A program made the translations under genes and the position numbers. This document shows positions 54,201-63,200 of a stretch of DNA of 64,000 nucleotides, one piece after another. Numbering within the stretch: position 1 is the first letter of the stretch; the number at the start of each line of letters is the position of its first letter. The notes beneath the pieces were generated by a model. That model made no database searches and had not been told where the DNA came from. It saw only the letters and a program-made list of their open reading frames with translations. Origin of the DNA: Liolophura sinensis. Lineage: Eukaryota; Mollusca; Polyplacophora; Chitonida; Chitonidae. The stretch covers positions 4,960,001 to 5,024,000 of the forward strand of contig NC_088307.1 in assembly GCF_032854445.1 (NCBI RefSeq). Direction: 5' to 3'.

Positions 54201-57200
54201 TGCCCCTGATGAACCATGTTGATACCACCTCCATGGTGAGACCGAGGGCTGTCCTGACGCAGACGCTCTTCAAGCTTCTGCCGCAGCGAGTTGTTCGTGT
54301 CAATACACCTCTCAAGCTGCACCCTCAGCCTGCGTACTTCTGTCATAAGCTCCCGGATGTCGAAGCCTTTCTTCCGAGAACCAGAATCTTCTACAAAAAT
54401 TAAAATATGTGTTAATAAGGCCAAGATATTTGGGTGGTTGACCTAACCCAAAAATCGGTTACAGGTTTAAAGTAAGCGATCGTTCGGTTTCACCACAACG
54501 TGAAAACAGACCAATCATTAACGCAAATTGGTTACATGAACATGTGGCTTATAAAGTCATCTACAGTACTACCTAGTAGATTTTTTCCTTTATTTACTGT
54601 AACCTCGGCAAAGCCTATTAATTTACGTATGAGACTGGTTGTATTGCAGTACATCCGCCATCATCTTGATTGGAATTCCACAATGGCTACATGGGGGTGT
54701 TGGGGGGTCAATTACACTCCACGTAACCGACACGCAAACAATCGTTTTCATTTTGTGCCAAATTTCATGGCCTGTTTAATTATCTGATTTCTCATATTTG
54801 GGGCCATTTTCATTCATGTGAAGGGATAAGTGTAAGGGTGGAGAAAAATCTGAGAAACATCAATCTTTGGTAGGTGCGGCCACACCAATTTAAACAGTTG
54901 TTTTAAATTGTTTTCAATGTCAGTTTAATATAAAGTTAAAATTCAAACTTGCAAACCATCTAATATAATTTGAACTAACCCAGCAATTTTTCCCACTGAA
55001 GATATATTTACATGACAGGAATGTCTTGAAAAACAGGAAATTCACAAAAACATGACTGCACAAAATAAAAAGGTGGGTTTTCATTTTTGGATTTTTTTTT
55101 GTCGGCTCACTCGTAAAAGACAACAACAAAAAAAATGCACAGACCAGAAGACCCCACTGATGTGAACTGTCCTGGCAAAACATGAGCCTGGATTAGAGAA
55201 CATCACTTGATTGGTGACAAGCTTCTAATTTACTTGGCCACATTTAAGGACAAAGCCATTTCGCTTATGTCACAGTTACCTAGGCTATATCGTAACTGAT
55301 CAAAATGAAGGGAAATTTGACTGTTCCACACATGATACTTGGGTCACAGCCTGCTCTCTGCCTACACGTACCTGAGCGCTCAGCATGCATGGACTCGTAC
55401 ATCTCCAGCTCAAATCTCAGCGTTTTGTTCAGGTCCTCATTCTCCTGCAGCTGCTGGTTAAGCTGGTTCTTCTCCTGCTTCAGCCTGAAACGACAACATC
55501 ATGGACATGATCATACAAACTGAGACTTAACCATGATACAAACAAGGTCATGGAGTCGCTCATTAAGCTGGTTCTTCTCCTGCTTCAGCCTGAAACAACA
55601 ACAACAACATCACAGACATGGTCATACAAACTGAGATTTAACCATGATACAAACAACGTCATGGAGCCGTTCATTAAGCTGGTTCTTCTCCTGCTTCAGC
55701 CTGAAACAACAACATCATGGACATGATCATACAAACTGAGATTTAACCATGATACAAACAAGGTCATGGAGTCGCTCATTAAGCTGGTTCTTCTCCTGCT
55801 TCAGCCTGAAACAACAACAACATCACAGACATGATCATACAAACTGAGAGTTAACCATGATACAAACAAGGTCATGGAGGCGTTCATTAAGCTGTTTCTT
55901 CTCCTGCTTCAGCCTGAAACAACAACATCATGGACATGATCATACAAACTGAGACTTAACCATGATACAAACAAGGTCATGGAGTCGCTCATTAAGCTGG
56001 TTCTTCTCCTGCTTCAGCCTGAAACAACAACATCATGGACATGATCATACAAACTGAGAGTTAACCATGATACAAACAAGGTCATGGAGCCGTTCATTAA
56101 GCTGGTTCTTCTCCTGCTTCAGCCTGAAACAACAACAACAACATCACAGACATGGTCATACAAACTGAGAGTTAACCATGATACAAACAAGGTCATGGAG
56201 CCGCTCATTAAGCTGTTTCTTCTCCTGCTTCAGCCTGAAACAACAACATCATGGACATGATCATACAAACTGAGACTTAACCATGATACAAACAAGGTCA
56301 TGGAGTCGCTCATTAAGCTGGTTCTTCTCCTGCTTCAGCCTGAAACAACAACAACAACATCACAGACATGATCATACAAACTGAGACTTAACCATGATAC
56401 AAACAAGGTCATGGAGCCGTTCATTAAGCTGTTTCTTCTCCTGCTTCAGCCTGAAACAACAACATCATGGACATGATCATATAAACTGAGAGTTAACCAT
56501 GATACAAACAAGGTCATGGAGGCGTTCATTAAGCTGTTTCTTCTCCTGCTTCAGCCTGAAACAACAACATCATGGACATGATCATACAAACTGAGATTTA
56601 ACCATGATACAAACAAGGTCATGGAGCCGTTCATTAAGCTGATTCTTCTCCTGCTTCAGCCTGAAACAACAACAACATCACAGACATGATCATACAAACT
56701 GAGATTTAACCATGATACAAACAAGGTCATGGAGCCGCTCATTAAGCTGGTTCTTCTCCTGCTTCAGCCTGAAACAACAACAACAACATCACGGACATGG
56801 TCATACAAACTGAGATTTAACCATGATACAAACAAGGTCATGGAGTCGCTCATTAAGCTGGTTCTTCTCCTGCTTCAGCCTGAAACAACAACAACAACAT
56901 CACAGATATGGTCATACAAACTGAGACTTAACCATGATTCAAACAAGGTCATGGAGTCGCTCATTAAGCTGGTTCTTCTCCTGCTTCAGCCTGAAACAAC
57001 AACAACATCATCACGGACATGGTCATACAAACTGAGATTTAACCATGATACAAACAAGGTCATGGAGCTGCTCATTAAGCTGGTTCTTCTCCTGCTTCAG
57101 CCTGAAACAACAACAACAACATCACAGACATGGTCATACCAAACTGAGATTTAACCATGATACAAACAAGGTCATGGAGTCGCTCATTAAGCTGGTTCTT

Positions 57201-60200
57201 CTCCTGCTTCAGCCTGAAACAACAACATCATGGACATGATCATACAAACTGAGAGTTAACCATGATACAAACAAGGTCATGGAGGCGTTCATTAAGCTGG
57301 TTCTTCTCCTGCTTCAGCCTGAAACAACAACATCATGGACATGATCATACAAACTGAGATTTAACCATGATACAAACAAGGTCATGGAGTCGCTCATTAA
57401 GCTGGTTCTTCTCCTGCTTCAGCCTGAAACAACAACAACAACATCACAGACATGATCATACAAACTGAGACTTAACCATGATACAAACAAGGTCATGGAG
57501 CCGTTCATTAAGCTGGTTCTTCTCCTGCTTCAGCCTGAAACAACAACAACATCATCACCGACACGGTCATACCAAACTGAGATTTAACCATGATACAAAC
57601 AAGGTCATGGAGCCGTTCATTAAGCTGGTTCTTCTCCTGCTTCAGCCTGAAACAACAACAACAACATCACAGACATGATCATACCAAACTGAGAGTTAAC
57701 CATGATACAAACAAGGTCATGGAGTCGCTCATTAAGCTGGTTCTTCTCCTGCTTCAGCCTGAAACAACAACAACAACATCACGGACATGGTCATACAAAC
57801 TGAGAGTTAACCATGATACAAACAAGGTCATGGAGCCGTTCATTAAGCTGGTTCTTCTCCTGCTTCAGCCTGAAACAACAACAACATCACCGACATAGTC
57901 ATACAAACTGAGATTTAACCATGATACAAACAAGGTCATGGAGCCGTTCATTAAGCTGTTTCTTCTCCTGCTTCACCCTGAAACAGTAACAACAACATCA
58001 CGGACATGGTCATACAAACTGAGACTTAAACATGATACAAACAAGGTCATGGAGCCACTCATTAAGCTGGTTCTTCTCCTGCTTACAGGTTGACCAAGTT
58101 ATGCTTTAAACTTGTGTGTTACTGTTACATCATCAGGACATATTTTACATCACTCACTTGTGAACTTCCTTATTTGCAGACTTCAGCTCCACACTGAGCT
58201 TGTTGTGCTGATGCTGCAGTTTCTTGCACATATTGTCTTTTTCTGTCAGCTGTTTCTCCTGCTGCTTCAGAGCTTGTCTCTGTTGTTCGATTTTGTGGTT
58301 CTTTTCTCGGATCACACTTTCGTGGGTTTGGATGATAGTGAGTTTTTCCTTCAGGATACGTTCTCGCTCCACCAGCTGTGACTGTATGAAGATCACCTTC
58401 TCATGAAGCAGCTGTTGGGAAATGTTCATTTTGTCAGCTGAATGTCCTGTCATGTGTACAGCCACAGGGGAAGGTCCTGAAATCAAATCTCAACAATTTC
58501 AGCTCAGCCTTTACTTATTCATTTATAAAAATTTATAATTAATTTTCATACCACTTTCAAAAATTATTATGAAAAATAAAACTTATGAATTTACAACTGC
58601 CGTTACAAATTACTTGTTTGATTATTCCACTGATGTTTTATTATTATTATTGATATTTCGCTTAATTATGATAGCAGAAGAATTTCAAAACACCAATCAA
58701 ATCAATACAGAAATAAACACATTGAAAAGACGCAGATGTATCCCTTGATACCCCTCTAAAGCTGCATTCACATGCTGTGTTTGTCGCAATGATTCATTCT
58801 ACAAGCCAAATGAAAATATGATACATCTCTTTCCTATGCGGCATTCAGTGGAGGCAATGTATTGAATGCTTGTATGAAAACTTGTACGAAATTATGACCA
58901 GTTGAATTGGACAAATCCATGCGTCAAATTGAAGCACGTAAATGCAGCTCGACTCTTTCCCATCACAACAGTATGTGGGCAGGTCTTCCAGCAACCAACG
59001 GATGGTCGTGGGTTTTTCCCCATCATTATGTTGGAAACTGTAAAAAAGGAACCTTTTCAACCTCCTCTGCAGCTAATATTTTGAAACATTGAGAGATAAC
59101 CATGGGGTGTAAAGAAATAATTGACAGTTTTATGAAGCTTGAAGCGAATCAATTTGGGGGTCAATTTCATAATAACTGTATGCATAAATTCCACTGAAAA
59201 AACTGCTTCAGTGGTTGAAAAGGTTGAAGAATTACAGTTCATAAATGAACGTCTTGTCATGTTTACACGCATTTCACTGGGTATACCTGAGTGAGAGGAC
59301 CCTTCATCCTGCAGGCGTCTCTCCAGCTGAGTACGCAGGTGGTCGTTCTGATTGAGCGACGCCTCTAGGCGGATCCTCATAGCACGGATTTCCGCTAAAT
59401 GCTCCTGGAGAAGGGCTGTGTCTGAGTCCTCAGCTATCATGCTTGTTTGCGTGCCCATGCCAAGAGAAACACGAGTGGGGGTTAAGAGCCCCGGTCCTAT
59501 GCCAATCGACGTTCGGATGTTCTGATAAATCTTCAGTTCGTCCTTTAAGGTCTGGTTGACGACTTCAGCAGATTTCAGCTTGGAGGTCAACAGATCTATC
59601 TGATTGGCGCACTCCTTTACAGGGATGACTGAGTCATCAAGCTCTGCTGCAGCTGAGCGGAGAATGGAATGGCTCTTACTGTCTCTGGTGCTATGACTGT
59701 CACTGTCAAGCCCCGAAAGGCTATACCGATCAATGTCAGGGATGGGGACAGCTGGGTAGGTGTGGTCTGTTTCCTTCAACAAGCCGAAGTTTACAAGCTC
59801 GGCACGCTTGCCGCGGGATCTCTGAGAGCTCGTCACCGAATCCCCATTCTGCACAAACAACTCGCGACTGTTCTGGCTCGCCCACAGTCCATCCTCTGTC
59901 TTCTCACTGCTGCTTAAGGACATAAAACCATTGTTTGTTGATGGTTTCCCTTGCACATCAGACGGCACACTAGAAGATGTGCTCTCCTCTCCTAAGGCGA
60001 ACCCTTCTGTGGAGCCGCGTGTTGCACTGCGCTGTCCGAGCCCGCTCGCTGTCCTGTGCCGTGCACGCTCTATCGACAACTCGGCCTGAGAGTTGAGTTT
60101 CTGTATTCCTGATCTGTTCCTCATGGGCCTTGGTCTAGCTGACCTGGCATCCACATCATCAGAGTCCATCGAATCTGTATCTGGGTAAGCAGGGAATTTC

Positions 60201-63200
60201 CCACGTGACTTCGCATTACTGGTGCTTCCAACGGGTCTGTAGCCTTCGCGTTCCAAAGCATCCCAGGATTCGTCTGAATACACGGACTCTGTCTCCGTCT
60301 CTCTGTTGTTGTTGTAGGAGGGGTAGAAGAGACTGGCGTTGTCGGCTTCACAGCTCTCCCCCACAGCAGCAGAGCGTGTGGAGATGTTCATGGCTTGGAG
60401 GTTAGAAGTCAGCTCCTGTAAACTTCGCACCTGGTTCTGAAGCTTGCTCACCTCCAGGTTCTTCTGCTCTGTGTAATTCTGAAGTCTGTCCCAACAGAAA
60501 CCATCAAAGAATCATCAATCACCTTCAAACTCAGTGCAGTGCAACGACAATTTTTATATGACAGAAGCCAAGGCTTGTTATTTGATTCTGTAAAAATATT
60601 TTTCTTGAGAGAAAAAATTTCATTCAAACACTACATAAGTACAGTATGATGTTGCTTAAGCAAAACACATTGGCATACATGAAAAATAACTGAAGAAGTT
60701 TCACGAAACTGGGCCCAGAAAACTTAAACCAATTAAGATGCTTAACCTTAAAAATTTAGCATTTTTCAAGTGACACGTTTTCCTTGATTATAATTGATTA
60801 ATCCACATTATAGGGCAACTTCAGCGGTTTTTGTGAAGAATGCTTAATTTCTTATTAGAACAAATGAGTATTGGCATCAAAAGTATCATTTAAAGCCTTT
60901 ATGTGCTTCTGAAAGTCCGTTTTTACACAATAACACTTATATGTTTTTACACAATAACACTTATTGTGTAAAAATATGGTGAAATATGGTTTCTGTATTA
61001 CTGGGCTCTGGATTTCAAAGCAGACTTGAGCTCACCATAATCTTACTCGTAACTCCAAGGAAAATACAAAATACTGACTTAAATGCAATGTAAATATGGA
61101 ATTTTTGAACTTAAGCATGCGTTCAGATTTATAAACTACCTCATCTTAGATTTTGACAGAGTGTTTGATTTAAAGAGGTTTTAAGAATCAAGTTCATGCT
61201 ACGCTGAAGATTGCTTTGTGATTCTGGGGAGAAATGTAATTAAATTGTATAAAATGATACCTTTCTTCTGAAACTTTTCCTTTTTTTGTCCTTTTGTTAT
61301 CTAAAAAAACTTTCAGGTTGTGATTTATTGTCACCACTTAAAACGTGCCTTGGCACTTAAAATTTGTCACAGTCTCCTAATGATAGAACTAAGATTTCCT
61401 AATTACACTCCATCAGACACTGTAAAGAGTTGTCTCCCATTTCACACAGCTGGGCCATATGCTCACCTGTCAATCTCCTGGTTCTGGGCCTCGACCACAC
61501 ACTCTTGACTCCTAAGCTCCTCCCTCAGCCCCTGGGTCACCGCCTCCTGCTGCTCCCTGTCTGCCAGCAGCTTCCTCTGCTCCTCCTGCCTGCAACCACA
61601 CCATAACTCAAATATCTTCTGCATCTAATGATAGCTCCAATTTCTGCATCTAATGATAGCTCCAATTTTAGCGATGATCTGAACATCAACTAATATTTTG
61701 CAACATACTAAGATAACTGTAGGGTATAGGGAAATAATTTACAGACTTTTATGAAACCTAAAATGATTAGGTTTTCTAAGATGTACTTTAGTCACATACA
61801 CAAATCATCTTAGTTATCATTTTCGTAATAATTGTATGCATAAATTCCACTGAAAAAGTGCTTTGTATCTCAAAACGGATTTATCCAGCACGCATAAAAC
61901 AAAACAAAGTTGCAGCCTTTTTCCGACTGTTCTGCCATCTACATGCGCCTAAGAAATGTGTAAGGTGGTTGCTGCACATTTTGTCACCAGATCAGGTGGG
62001 TTTAACAAGAGCTCCACAGCCTGCAAGGCTGACCTCGCGCAGAGCTCGTCCAGCATTTTTAGAAAATGGCACCCAGTGATCAATCATGTGGTTTAATCAG
62101 TATGTCAATAAGTTATATCGTACAACAAATGGATATTACTGACCCGATGATATATGTGTCTTTACCACATGTGCATCTCAATATCCAGCATTGAAGAGCT
62201 TAACGATGTTTCAAGTGCAACTGAAATGCGCTTTATTTTTTTCTTTATTTTGCTTGCACTTTACTTGTGTTTTTACAGGACATAAAATTTAGTCCATGAC
62301 TAACTTGCTCATTTTTGCACAATTCAGACAGTTCTACTGATATTAAAACGGTGCATTAAGGTTTATTTACATGGTAGAATGATATCCAGCAAATCCTACT
62401 GCACAGGTGTGGTTTCAGCACCAAAATTAGTATTTAATGGCATTTTTGGGGCGAATTTTCAGTCATTTAGGGTAATATATGAATACCTAAGGACTGTTAT
62501 CCTAAAAAGATTATTCATCTTCCGCATCACATTGTTATTCATAGGTAATATTCCCAGGAAATAGACAGCGAAGACACACTCCCCACGATGAACATGCGCC
62601 CCCCCCCCCCCCCCCCCCCGCCAAACAATATAGCAGGGCACACCAACATCCATTTATCCCTCTGAAATCACCCATCATGAAATCTTCACATACAGTGTAA
62701 CTATATACGTAGATACCTTGTCTTCACCAATTCTCTCTTCAAGGTTTGGATTTCATGAAGAGCCTTCTCGTATTTGTTCTGAAGACCAAACATCTCCTGA
62801 AGGGAGTTAACTCCACCGTCTGCTGTCTTGTCCGGGACTAAAAGGTAAATAAAACGATTTTTTTTTGTCTTAGGTTAAGTATCAATGTAATCAGCTGATA
62901 GCAAGACGAAAGTATTTGTTCATTTCACTACATGGAAGTACACTGCACAAAATACTAGTATGTATGTCGAACACACACAGGCAAGAAGATTACAGTTCTG
63001 TCAGTCTCAAACCTAACAAAAAACCCAATCTAGTCCTGGTTCATGAAGCTGGGTACCATGGGCACCCATCCAACACCCGACAGCAGGTCTCTAACATACC
63101 ATTTTATTGACGTCAGACATCCATTCCCAGATCATCATGAAAGACAGAGTGATGTTACAGCAAAAACTGATACATGTGTACTGTAACATTGTAGATATTG

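Noticed and set aside
56729-57898. Plus-strand frames of 100-140 codons rich in LVLLLLQPETTTT
   Set aside because: Shadow of the 113-bp array, whose coding relation is to the minus strand.
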